DNA of 64,000 bases from positions 62,001 to 126,000 of the forward strand of contig JBKEEJ010000004.1 in NCBI GenBank assembly GCA_047777345.1, read 5' to 3'. This document shows positions 53,347 through 61,451 of the stretch, one piece after another. The notes beneath the pieces were generated by a model. That model was given only the letters and a program-made list of their open reading frames with translations. It searched no databases and was not told where the DNA came from. Position 1 is the first letter of the stretch, and the number at the start of each line of letters is the position of its first letter. The translations under genes were made by a program, and so were the position numbers. Source of the stretch: Anaerocolumna sp047777345. GTDB taxonomy: Bacteria; Bacillota; Clostridia; Lachnospirales; Lachnospiraceae.

Positions 53347-56124
53347 ATGACAAAAGAGTATGGAATCCCGTTGCCGGGTTTTGCAGAATTTTGCAGGAAA
53401 GTAGCAGCGGATGGCGCGGTTTTATTAAGAAACGAAGAAGAGGTATTACCCTTAAAGAACAAGGAATGCGTATCTGTTTTTGGCAGAACAGCCTTTGACT
53501 ATTACAGAAGTGGAACAGGTTCAGGCGGCAGCGTAAACGTAGAATATACCACTAATCTAATAAGTGGATTAAGGAGAAAAGATAATCTTTATCTTAATGA
53601 AGAATTAGTAAAGATTTATGAAGAGTGGCTTAAAAGTCACCCTTTTGACAATGGCGGCGGTGGCTGGGCAAGTGAACCCTGGCGGCAAAAGGAAATGCCC
53701 TTGTCAGATGAATGTGTAAAGAAAGCCAGAGAAGTTTCTGAAAAAGCGGTTGTTGTTATCGGACGTACGGCAGGAGAAGATCAGGATAACGCAGCTGCAG
53801 AAGGAAGTTACCTTTTAGCTGAGGAAGAAGTTTCCATGCTCTTAATGGTAACAAAGTATTTTGAACAGGTTATTGTAGTACTTAACGTGTCCAATATTAT
53901 TGATATGAAGTGGGCAAATGATAGTAAATTTCAGGGAAGAATAAAGTGTATTCTGTATGCATGGCATGGCGGTATGGAAGGCGGTAATGCCATAGCGGAT
54001 GTTTTGGCAGGAGATGTTACTCCAAACGGAAAATTAACCGATACCATCGCTTATTCCATTGAAGACTATCCGTCTACGAAAAATTACGGGAATTTGTACC
54101 GTAATTTTTATGAAGAAGATATTTACGTAGGATACCGCTATTTTGAAACTTTTAAACCTGAGAAAGTAATGTATGAATTTGGGTTTGGTTTATCTTACAC
54201 CACTTTTGATATTAAAGTGTTGGATACAAAAGTTGTTGTAAAAGATAATGACAATTATATCGAATCAAAGGTATGTGTCACTAACACAGGCAGCCTCTAT
54301 TCAGGTAAAGAAGTGGTACAAGTTTATTACAGCGCACCCCAGGGGAAATTAGGAAAGCCTGCAAAAGTTCTCATAGCATTTAAAAAGACAAAATTATTAA
54401 ATCCAGGTGAGTCAGAAACACTGACAATTGATTTCTCTGTAAAAGATATGGCATCCTATGATGACGGAGGCAGTTCAGGTTTTCCTTCCTCTTATGTACT
54501 GGAAGAAGGAGAATACAAAATATATATTGGTAACAGTGTAAGAAATGCAAAACAGGTGCCTGTTGACGGCAAACCAAGTTACAAGATTGCTAAAACTCAG
54601 GTAGTAAAGCAGTTAGAGCAAGCTTTGGCTCCTACTCAGCAGTTTAAGCGACTAAAACCTTTGCAAAAGGAAGACGGTACCTTCCTTGAAACTTATGAAG
54701 ATGTTCCCTTAAGTAAAGTTTCTTTAGAGGCAAGAATACGGGAAAATCTGCCAAAAGAAATTAAGCAGACAGGAAATTTGGGTTATAAATTAAAAGACGT
54801 ATATGAAAATAAAGTTACCATGGAAACCTTTATCGGACAGCTATCCGATGAGGATCTTGCGGCAATTGTCAGAGGAGAAGGCATGAACAGTCCATGGGTA
54901 ACACCCGGAACTGCTTCTGCTTTTGGCGGAGTCAGCGATGCTTTGATAAAATTTGGAATACCCATTGCATGTACGGCTGACGGGCCCTCCGGAATCCGGA
55001 TGGACAGCGGACACAAAGCCACCCAGGTACCAATCGGAACCTTGCTTGCTGCCACCTGGGACGTGGATTTGGTAGAGAAACTTTATGTATTTGAAGGAAA
55101 AGAACTTTTAAGTAACGATATTGACATGCTTTTAGGACCTGGCATGAATATCAGAAGAAATCCTCTTAATGGACGAAACTTTGAATATTTTTCCGAGGAC
55201 CCTCTTATTACGGGGGCATTTGCCAGTGCGGTTGTCAAAGGAATAAAAAAGGGAGGGTCCAATGCCACATTAAAGCATTTTGCATGTAACAATCAGGAAA
55301 AATCCCGTTTTTTTGTCGATGCGGTAGTGTCGGAACGGGCTTTAAGAGAAATATATCTGAAAGGTTTTGAAATTGCCGTAAAAGCCGGCGCAAAAGGCAT
55401 TATGACTTCTTATAATCCTGTGAACGGACACTGGTCAGCTTCCAACTATGATTTAAATACTACCATTCTTCGTAAAGAATGGGGATTTGAGGGAATTGTA
55501 ATGACAGATTGGTGGGCAAAAATGAATGATCCCATAACAGGCGGCGAAGGAGATCGCAGGTATACGAAAGGTATGGTACAGGCACAAAATGATTTATATA
55601 TGGTAGTAAGCAATTATGGCGCCGAAATTAATGCAAATGAGGACAATACCATAGAATCTCTAAAGAATGGGACGTTAACCAGAGGAGAATTGCAGCGCTG
55701 TGCCATGAATATTTGCCGTTTTCTGATGGAAGCGCCTGTATTTCACAGAAATCAGGTACTGACTGAAAACATAATTCCGATTAAACCAGACAATACCTTG
55801 GCAATTTCTTCGGAAACAACTTATAAAGCCGGGGATGAAATAAAGATTGAATTGGATAAGCCTGCCTGTTTACAGGTTGAAAAATCCGGCATTTACCGAA
55901 TTTTCGTAAGTGTTTCCTCGCCGGAAAGCAGCCTGGCCCAGACAGCCGTTAATCTTTTCATGAACGGTAAATTTGCCGTAACCATTCAAACCAACGGTAC
56001 GGAAGGAAAATGGATAAAACGAAAACTTGCTAAAGTTGCTTTGGAAAAAGGTTTATATAAATTAAATCTGGAAATGGTTAAATCCGGTATTCAGATTGGC
56101 TGGATTTCATTTAAAGAAGTATAA
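53347..56124 (+). CDS. Domain-permuted GH3 beta-glycosidase (beta-glucosidase/xylosidase type)
   Basis: Cytoplasmic exo-glycosidase of 925 residues without signal peptide. The domains run in reverse order to most GH3 enzymes: the alpha/beta sandwich comes first (GRTAGEDQDNAAAEGSYLL at ~140; YEFGFGLSYT at ~280), then a fibronectin-III-like domain (to ~400), then the TIM barrel (~490-780) with GPGMNIRRNPLNGRNFEYFS, KHFACN and the nucleophile Asp721 in VMTDWW. A final ~100-residue beta domain follows. This permuted order is known from a few rumen-bacterial beta-glucosidases. In this locus it probably finishes xylo- or cello-oligosaccharides; specificity is not certain. Confidence 0.9.
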   Translation: MTKEYGIPLPGFAEFCRKVAADGAVLLRNEEEVLPLKNKECVSVFGRTAFDYYRSGTGSGGSVNVEYTTNLISGLRRKDNLYLNEELVKIYEEWLKSHPFDNGGGGWASEPWRQKEMPLSDECVKKAREVSEKAVVVIGRTAGEDQDNAAAEGSYLLAEEEVSMLLMVTKYFEQVIVVLNVSNIIDMKWANDSKFQGRIKCILYAWHGGMEGGNAIADVLAGDVTPNGKLTDTIAYSIEDYPSTKNYGNLYRNFYEEDIYVGYRYFETFKPEKVMYEFGFGLSYTTFDIKVLDTKVVVKDNDNYIESKVCVTNTGSLYSGKEVVQVYYSAPQGKLGKPAKVLIAFKKTKLLNPGESETLTIDFSVKDMASYDDGGSSGFPSSYVLEEGEYKIYIGNSVRNAKQVPVDGKPSYKIAKTQVVKQLEQALAPTQQFKRLKPLQKEDGTFLETYEDVPLSKVSLEARIRENLPKEIKQTGNLGYKLKDVYENKVTMETFIGQLSDEDLAAIVRGEGMNSPWVTPGTASAFGGVSDALIKFGIPIACTADGPSGIRMDSGHKATQVPIGTLLAATWDVDLVEKLYVFEGKELLSNDIDMLLGPGMNIRRNPLNGRNFEYFSEDPLITGAFASAVVKGIKKGGSNATLKHFACNNQEKSRFFVDAVVSERALREIYLKGFEIAVKAGAKGIMTSYNPVNGHWSASNYDLNTTILRKEWGFEGIVMTDWWAKMNDPITGGEGDRRYTKGMVQAQNDLYMVVSNYGAEINANEDNTIESLKNGTLTRGELQRCAMNICRFLMEAPVFHRNQVLTENIIPIKPDNTLAISSETTYKAGDEIKIELDKPACLQVEKSGIYRIFVSVSSPESSLAQTAVNLFMNGKFAVTIQTNGTEGKWIKRKLAKVALEKGLYKLNLEMVKSGIQIGWISFKEV

Positions 56125-56205
56125 GAAAAAGTTATAAGGTTGTTTGGATAATTTCCGAATCACAAGTAAATAATTGACAGGCTTTTCGTATAAAATTTAA
56201 TTATA

Positions 56206-56275
56206 AAACAATTCGTATAATTTGGTTGTTATCTGCAAAACATGAAAGCAGCTAAGTTGTACGAATTGTTTTTTT
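56206..56275 (+). terminator. Terminator after the GH3 gene
   Basis: AAACAATTCGTA pairs with TACGAATTGTTT across a 43-base loop, followed by more Ts. Confidence 0.7.
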
Positions 56276-56371
56276 GTATGAGAAAATTATTTGTGGACCT
56301 ATGTCAATACTTTGGACACAAAAAGTTGAACATTTTCTCTCTGCATGATATTAATACGTAGAGAAAGATTA

Positions 56372-57232
56372 CTAAGCTGCAAGAATCTCATCTTCAACCT
56401 GCTGTGGGGTTTTATAATCCAGCGCACTGTGCCTCCTTCTGCGGTTATACCAAGACTCTATATATTCAAAGATAGCTGTTTTAGCCTCTTCAAATGTATG
56501 ATATGTATTTAAGTATACTTCTTCCTTCTTTAATACAGAATGGAAGGATTCCATACAAGCATTATCATAAGGATTTCCCTTTCTGCTGAAGGAATGCTTC
56601 ATATTTTTTTCTATAAGCATATCCTCAAATACTGCGCTTGTATATTGGCTGCCTAAATCTGAATGAAGGATAATACCTGTAGTATCTTCTACATTGAGAC
56701 ATGCATTTTCTACAGCCTTTTTAGCTAATTCGGCAGTTGGATTTTTACCATATGAATAACCGATGATTTTCCTATTATATAAGTCCATAACTGATGCTAG
56801 ATAAGTCCAGCCCTCTTTAAGAACATGTATATACGTAATGTCAGTAACCCATTTTTGGTTTATTGTTGTAGTAGTAAAATCACGATTTAGTATATTTTCC
56901 TTATCGTCTGGAACCTTACCTTGGTTATTTTGATACTTATATTTGCGTACTACAACACTGCGAAGACCAAGCTTAGCCATATGTCTTTGCACTCTTTTAA
57001 CAGAACAAGGGATACCAGCTTCTTCAAGATCTCGCTGTATCTTAATAGCACCGTAACGCCCCTTAGATTTGTCATAGTAATATTTAACTTCATCACTAAG
57101 TTTGTTGTAATCAATTTCTCTTTGCGATATAACATGATTAATTACGGCATAATAAGTACTGCGAGGAAACTTAAGTACCTTGCACATTTGTTTAACAGTA
57201 TAATTATCAAGATTAGCTTGAATAAAGGACAC
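56372..57232 (-). CDS. IS3-family transposase OrfB (DDE integrase domain)
   Basis: Catalytic part of the transposase, 286 residues from the GTG at 57232, but normally made as an OrfAB fusion. The HTH_21-like region (YYYDKSKGRYGAIKIQRDLE) precedes an rve-type DDE domain: WVTDITYI, ILHSDLGSQYTS and CMESFHSVLKKEEVY give the D, D and E. The frame is open upstream into orfA through the A7 slip site. It is intact, so the element may be active. Confidence 0.92.
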   Translation of the reverse strand: MSFIQANLDNYTVKQMCKVLKFPRSTYYAVINHVISQREIDYNKLSDEVKYYYDKSKGRYGAIKIQRDLEEAGIPCSVKRVQRHMAKLGLRSVVVRKYKYQNNQGKVPDDKENILNRDFTTTTINQKWVTDITYIHVLKEGWTYLASVMDLYNRKIIGYSYGKNPTAELAKKAVENACLNVEDTTGIILHSDLGSQYTSAVFEDMLIEKNMKHSFSRKGNPYDNACMESFHSVLKKEEVYLNTYHTFEEAKTAIFEYIESWYNRRRRHSALDYKTPQQVEDEILAA

Positions 57233-57240
57233 GTACTCAG

Positions 57241-57519
57241 CTATTGATTTTTGGCAAATATGGCGGTAGCTTTTTTTAATATTTCATTTTCTATCTCTAG
57301 TTCCTTCATTTTCTTTTGAAGAGCCTTATACTCTTTCATAGAAATAGTTTCTGTCTCTGAAACCTGTATTGGGGAAAGAAGCTTTACCCAGGTAGAGATT
57401 GTGCCCTTTGGAACGCCATATTCGTTAGATAATTCTGTTATACCTTTTCCAGCCTTAATACGCAGGTCTACAATCTGCTGCTTGAATTCTGGTGTATAGG
57501 ATTTTTGTTTTTTTGCCAT
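57241..57519 (-). CDS. IS3-family transposase OrfA
   Basis: DNA-binding subunit of 92 residues with an N-terminal helix-turn-helix (YTPEFKQQIVDLR...GVPKGTISTWV) and a leucine-zipper-like C terminus (MKELEIENEILKKATAI). It starts after AAAGGAG inside the right terminal region. It ends 8 bases before the OrfB GTG and shares a -1 frameshift site with OrfB. Confidence 0.9.
   Translation of the reverse strand: MAKKQKSYTPEFKQQIVDLRIKAGKGITELSNEYGVPKGTISTWVKLLSPIQVSETETISMKEYKALQKKMKELEIENEILKKATAIFAKNQ
57271..57277 (-). promoter_or_regulatory. Programmed -1 frameshift site of the IS3 element
   Basis: On the minus strand seven A followed by GC (A AAA AAG type). A -1 slip converts ILKKATAIF into ILKKSYRHICQKSIAEYVSF, which runs straight into OrfB, making OrfAB. 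Confidence 0.75.
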
Positions 57520-57638
57520 GATTGAACACTCCTTTGTTATATTATAGAATGTTCAACTTTCCGTGTCCATAGTTATATACTAACACCATTGAATCTCCAT
57601 TTAGTAAAATCATACAACATTAATTGAACGGGCTCAGC

Positions 57639-57666
57639 GAAAGGGTTTTGCAGGCAAAACCCTTTC
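57639..57666. terminator. Perfect 12-bp hairpin beside the IS91-like insertion site
   Basis: GAAAGGGTTTTG pairs with CAAAACCCTTTC around CAGG. It ends at the first base of the CTTG target used by the IS91-like element. It may be a chromosomal terminator; T runs are short. Confidence 0.5.
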
Positions 57667-57754
57667 TTGCTTTATAGGAAATTACTCCTTCCAGAGTAAT
57701 CCAGAATTAATAATGCCTGCATAAATGCAGGCATAGGAAATAGACGATGGCAGA

Positions 57755-57931
57755 TTAGAAGATATAAAAACCTTCTTCACCGATATCGTCATCAAGATCA
57801 TCATCTTCATGAAGAAAATAATCCATATCCAAAAGGTCATTGTCGCTCATGTTTTTGATATCATCTGCGGTCATGCCTTCAGGAGGATTTTGAATGTATT
57901 TTTTCCTAAGTTCCTCTATTCGATTGCTCAT
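57755..57931 (-). CDS. Small acidic accessory ORF of the IS91-like element (58 aa)
   Basis: Unrecognised protein starting MSNRIEELRKKYIQNPPEG, then MTADDIKNMSDNDLLDMD, then a run of acidic residues, ending GEEGFYIF. It starts 58 bases after the transposase stop with GAGGG upstream. An equivalent, broken copy lies in element B, so it belongs to the element. It might be a regulator, a DNA mimic or a partner of the transposase; there is no direct evidence. Confidence 0.65.
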   Translation of the reverse strand: MSNRIEELRKKYIQNPPEGMTADDIKNMSDNDLLDMDYFLHEDDDLDDDIGEEGFYIF

Positions 57932-57988
57932 TATGTAGCCCTCCGTTTTTAAACTATATTACCACAGACGGAGCCAACTGTGAAAGTA

Positions 57989-59146
57989 TTATTTAAAAGC
58001 AGGTGAACGGCAACCTTTGGCTTTCGCCATTACCTTTTTATATAGTTCGTCTAGAGGAACACGTTTGCCCTTGTGATATAGCTCTAAAAAGCTCATAGTA
58101 TTACCACAGCAAGGACATTTGAGAGGGTCGTACCCAAATGAGGCTAAGATACATTCCCTCCATTTATTAAAGGAAAGATAAATACCATGTTTTTCTTTTG
58201 CAATGGCAAGGTTTAGTTTCTTATCTGATTCACGTTGTCTTGCATAGAGACCATAATAGCGAATCATTTTGAAATGTTTTTCAGGGATGTGTTGGATTAG
58301 TCGCTGAATAAAATCAAGAACAGGGACTGTTTCCGTAATGAGTTTTTCATCCTCGTGCCTATTGTAGTGAAAAGTGACATTATCACCATCGTAGGAATCA
58401 ATACGAGAGGTGGCAATTACCGGTCTTCCAAGGTAACGGCCGATGTATTTCAATACAGCCCCCGGTTTACATTTATTAGGCTTTGCATAAACATAGAATC
58501 CATTTTCGTGATTCTTATAGATGGAGGCCTTAACCTTTTTAAATGATGTTCCCAAATGCTTTTGTAATTCATTCAGAAGAGCAGTCTGAAAAGAATCACG
58601 CATAAGTTTATAGTTGAAATGAGTTTTACTCCGCCAGAGACCAGAATTACCCAAACCACCTTCTGAGATAAGACAGTGGATGTGAGGATTCCATTTCAAG
58701 TCTCTTCCAAACGTATGAAGAACGCAGATAAAACCAGGTGTAAATAATTCGGCTTTATTATCTTTATGAAACATATGGTGAACGACACTGTTAACAGCGG
58801 AGAAGAGGCAGTTAAGTAGATTACGGTCTTGAAGAAAAAAGGGTCGAAGTTCTTCTGCAATAGTAAAAACACAGTGGCGATGGTGAACATTGATGATTTT
58901 AAAAGACATGGAGGTGGTACGGTCAATGGAATATTTATTGCCACAAGTGGGGCAAAATCTGCTATGGCACCGGAAAGGAACAAACTTAAGATTACCGCAT
59001 TCGGTACAGCCGTACATGGCACCACCGTAAGAAGGGTCACCACAATTAAGCATCTTCTCGACATTTTCGATAACCGATTGACGAGGATGCAAAATATATA
59101 GCATTTCTTCATAATGGTCATTAAAAATTTTTTGAAGTATGTTCAT
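57989..59146 (-). CDS. IS91-like HUH transposase, copy A
   Basis: Rolling-circle transposase of 385 residues. An N-terminal zinc-binding region (GCTECGN...CHSRFCPTCG) precedes the HUH motif HIH in WNPHIHCLISEGG, and the candidate tyrosines lie in MIRYYGLYAR. A C-terminal CPCCGNTM adds a further zinc knuckle. The start at 59146 (MNILQKIFND) is the first ATG shared by both copies; TTG at 59164 is possible. The frame is intact. Confidence 0.88.
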   Translation of the reverse strand: MNILQKIFNDHYEEMLYILHPRQSVIENVEKMLNCGDPSYGGAMYGCTECGNLKFVPFRCHSRFCPTCGNKYSIDRTTSMSFKIINVHHRHCVFTIAEELRPFFLQDRNLLNCLFSAVNSVVHHMFHKDNKAELFTPGFICVLHTFGRDLKWNPHIHCLISEGGLGNSGLWRSKTHFNYKLMRDSFQTALLNELQKHLGTSFKKVKASIYKNHENGFYVYAKPNKCKPGAVLKYIGRYLGRPVIATSRIDSYDGDNVTFHYNRHEDEKLITETVPVLDFIQRLIQHIPEKHFKMIRYYGLYARQRESDKKLNLAIAKEKHGIYLSFNKWRECILASFGYDPLKCPCCGNTMSFLELYHKGKRVPLDELYKKVMAKAKGCRSPAFK

Positions 59147-59464
59147 AAGATTATTATGGATCAAAAGCAGGAAAAAAGAAACCCCTAATTCCCCTCATGA
59201 ATGAGGGGCTAGGGGAGTTGAAGTGTCGAAGACACTTTGTTCCTTTATAGGAAATTACTCCTTCCAGAGTAATCCAGAATTAATAATGCCTGCATAAAAG
59301 CAGGCATGGGAAATAGACGATGGCAGATTAGAAGATATAAAAGCCTTCTTCACCGATATCGTCATCAAGATCATCATCTTCATGAAGAAAATAATCCATA
59401 TCCAAAAGGTCATTATCACTCATGTTTTTGATATCATTTGCGGTCATACCTGGTAGTGTAAAGT

Positions 59465-59724
59465 GAACTATGAAAACCCTAAGTCAAAAAATGTGGCTCT
59501 TTTAGAACCTTGAAAATTGCAAAATATAGTGTACTGGAAGCTAACGCCACCCTTGACAGCATGACAAAGCAATGCTCTGAAGGAATTACCGACGGCGAAG
59601 AAACTCAGGAACAGATAGTTATTACCGTCTGCATCACAGCATTTTAGCATTGCCTTGCCATGCTATCAAGGGCATAGCCGAAATCAAGATTTCGGTGGCT
59701 GGTATATTACCTCTGGCTCTAAAT
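59465..59724. other. Non-coding left segment of the DDE element
   Basis: These 260 bases follow the transposase stop. They can fold locally (CCGAAATC-AA-GATTTCGG near 59678, and short repeats around CTATCAAGGGCATAG). A 60-codon minus-strand frame here has no ribosome binding site or protein-like character. The role is unknown. Confidence 0.35.
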
Positions 59725-61185
59725 CTAAGAACAGATAGAGTCTTTGGCTTGTTGCTTTTGCATGTTTAAAATGGTTTGCTGACCAAGGAAGATTAAGAGT
59801 TGCCATTTACCTGGCATGTTGTCAGCACCTACTAGCATATCAACTTCATTTAGTGGCTTTTTATAACCAGTGATCTTATGTGGTCTTAGGAAATTATAGT
59901 AGGCTACCCAGAGAGATACGTTATAGTTCGCTCCATCATAATTATCGTAACCACATCTGACTCGGTAGGAAGCTTTGAATGTACGGTTCAGTCTCTCTAC
60001 CATTTGTTTGAAAGGCCGGTATTCCTTAGAAACTTCATCATCATTGGTAAGACCGATAACCTGCGTGATATCGAATTTAAAGGCATCACCAAAACGATGG
60101 AAGAATTGCTGAGCAGCAAGAGGATAAGCACTGTATCCATCAGCGATGAAGCGGAAGTTCTTAGGAAGCTCCTTAAGGTGACGAAATGCCATCCTCATTG
60201 CCATAATACATGGGCCGACGCCTCGGTTGTCAGAAACCTGATATCCAAGGATTGAACGGGACACAGCATCCATGATAAACCAGATATAACCCTTGATACC
60301 ACGGACTTTGATATAAGTCTCGTCAGCTACCATGGTATTCGATGGTTTGTAATCATAATGATCAACAAATGGTTTAATAACAGTTGCTGCAGTTCTAGCA
60401 TAGTTTGCAACCATAGTATGAGAGATATCGATATTATATAAATCCTTAAGGGCTCTAGAAGTTTTCCTAAGAGAAAGTCCGAGATTCACATGCATCGTAA
60501 GGCATAACGACATGATGTAGGCATTGTTCTTAGTAAATCTAAGAGAAGATGCATTCTTGGGTAGTGAATCTAAATCCATGCGAAAGAAATCCACAGTGAA
60601 TTCACGGTAGATGTAATGGAGCTTGTATTTATTCTTTCCATAGTTTTTAAGATCCTCTTTATCAACCTTTTTAAGATTATTAAGGTAGTAGGAACACTTA
60701 GGGTTTGTACATTTATGTACGATGAAATGCTTACGATTCTTCTTTGGAGTAAGAGTATGTGAGCAGTAAGGGCACTTAAATTTAATGGGTGTAGTAAGTT
60801 GTTTCCCATTAGAAAAAGAGGCATTACAAACTTTACAAAGGTATTGCCCTTTGCCACCATTATTATCATAAATATAGTGGTGAGGAGCGTTACAAATAGG
60901 GCATCTGATATCATCAGGAATGGATTTACCATTACGACGCTGAACTGGCTTTAAAGGCTTACCATAACGCCACTGATAGTACTGGAGAAGGAAATCCCAG
61001 TCTTGTTTCTGAAATTTCAAGATAACAGGAAGTTTATCCGTTTTAAATTTCTGGTACTTTGGAGAAAGGGAATCGTCAAAAGCCCATTGCTTAAGAGGAA
61101 TATATTTTGCAATAAAATTTAAAAGCCAACAGATTTGTTTATATTGGTATTGAATGATTTGTATTAAATAAAGTATAATGTCCAT
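59725..61185 (-). CDS. DDE transposase with zinc-ribbon N terminus
   Basis: Transposase of 486 residues. Two cysteine clusters (CPICN...C..C and CPYCSHT...C) form zinc ribbons before a helix-turn-helix region (LGLSLRKTSRALKDLYNIDISHTMVANYAR). The DDE domain has Asp in MVADETYIKV, Asp in FIADGYSAY and Glu in MVERLNRTFK, ending AYYNFLRPH. It resembles IS6-type DDE proteins. The frame is intact and fills most of the 1884-bp element. Confidence 0.88.
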   Translation of the reverse strand: MDIILYLIQIIQYQYKQICWLLNFIAKYIPLKQWAFDDSLSPKYQKFKTDKLPVILKFQKQDWDFLLQYYQWRYGKPLKPVQRRNGKSIPDDIRCPICNAPHHYIYDNNGGKGQYLCKVCNASFSNGKQLTTPIKFKCPYCSHTLTPKKNRKHFIVHKCTNPKCSYYLNNLKKVDKEDLKNYGKNKYKLHYIYREFTVDFFRMDLDSLPKNASSLRFTKNNAYIMSLCLTMHVNLGLSLRKTSRALKDLYNIDISHTMVANYARTAATVIKPFVDHYDYKPSNTMVADETYIKVRGIKGYIWFIMDAVSRSILGYQVSDNRGVGPCIMAMRMAFRHLKELPKNFRFIADGYSAYPLAAQQFFHRFGDAFKFDITQVIGLTNDDEVSKEYRPFKQMVERLNRTFKASYRVRCGYDNYDGANYNVSLWVAYYNFLRPHKITGYKKPLNEVDMLVGADNMPGKWQLLIFLGQQTILNMQKQQAKDSICS

Positions 61186-61451
61186 AGCAATGATTTACCT
61201 TTCGTATTTTGTTTGTTGTGGCGACTACATTATACACGAAAAGGGAGGTCATTGCTTTTTTAGTTTAAAAAGTGATGTAAACCTTGGAACTATAAGGTTT
61301 TATATAAAAAGGAAGGTAGTAAACTTGACACTACCTCATACCTTCAGGAGGATTTTGCATGTATTTTTTCTAAGTTCCTCTATTCGATTACTCATATGTA
61401 GCCCTCCGTTTTTAAATTATATTACCACAGACGGAGTCAACTGTGAAAGTA

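Larger units (their letters stand above)
56313..57569 (-). mobile_element. IS3-family insertion sequence, 1257 bp
   Basis: Terminal inverted repeats of 22 bases start TGGACAC and end AAAGTTGAACATT, with two mismatches between left (56313) and right (57569). Between them are orfA and orfB on the minus strand with a frameshift site. Further similarity outside the 22 bases means the true ends may lie a few bases out. No clear target duplication was found, so the insertion may be old or rearranged. Confidence 0.85.
57670..59242 (-). mobile_element. IS91-like HUH element, copy A (1573 bp)
   Basis: Copy A starts CTTTATAGG directly after CTTG and ends ...CACTTTGTTC at the first base of copy B. Hairpins sit at both ends: ATTACTC/GAGTAAT (57681-57700) and GCCTGCAT/ATGCAGGC on one side; CCCCTCAT/ATGAGGGG (59191-59208) and GTGTC/GACAC (59223-59235) on the other. 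There are no inverted repeats and no target duplication, as expected for rolling-circle IS91-type elements. It carries a transposase and a small acidic ORF. Confidence 0.88.
59452..61335 (-). mobile_element. DDE insertion sequence, 1884 bp, with 8-bp target duplication
   Basis: Ends GGTAGTGTAAAGT and, inverted, GGTAGTGTCAAGT, with 16 of 19 positions matching. TCATACCT flanks it on both sides (59444-59451 and 61336-61343), a perfect 8-bp duplication. It carries one transposase and about 270 non-coding bases on its left. Ends and duplication length recall IS6-type elements, but the family is not certain. Confidence 0.88.
59328..61395 (-). pseudogene. Split and frameshifted accessory ORF of IS91-like copy B
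   Basis: The start (61395) and first codons lie right of the DDE element and the remainder (59451-59328) left of it. Joining 61395-61336 to 59443-59328 restores the copy A sequence except for a one-base loss in the poly-A stretch that shifts the frame after MSNRIEELRK. It is therefore dead twice over. Confidence 0.75.

Noticed and set aside
54783..55292. Minus-strand frames opposite the GH3 gene
   Set aside because: They lie within a clear long coding region with catalytic motifs and have no independent signals.
59468..59650. 60-codon minus-strand frame in the left part of the DDE element
   Set aside because: No ribosome binding site and no protein-like pattern; treated as non-coding DNA of the element.
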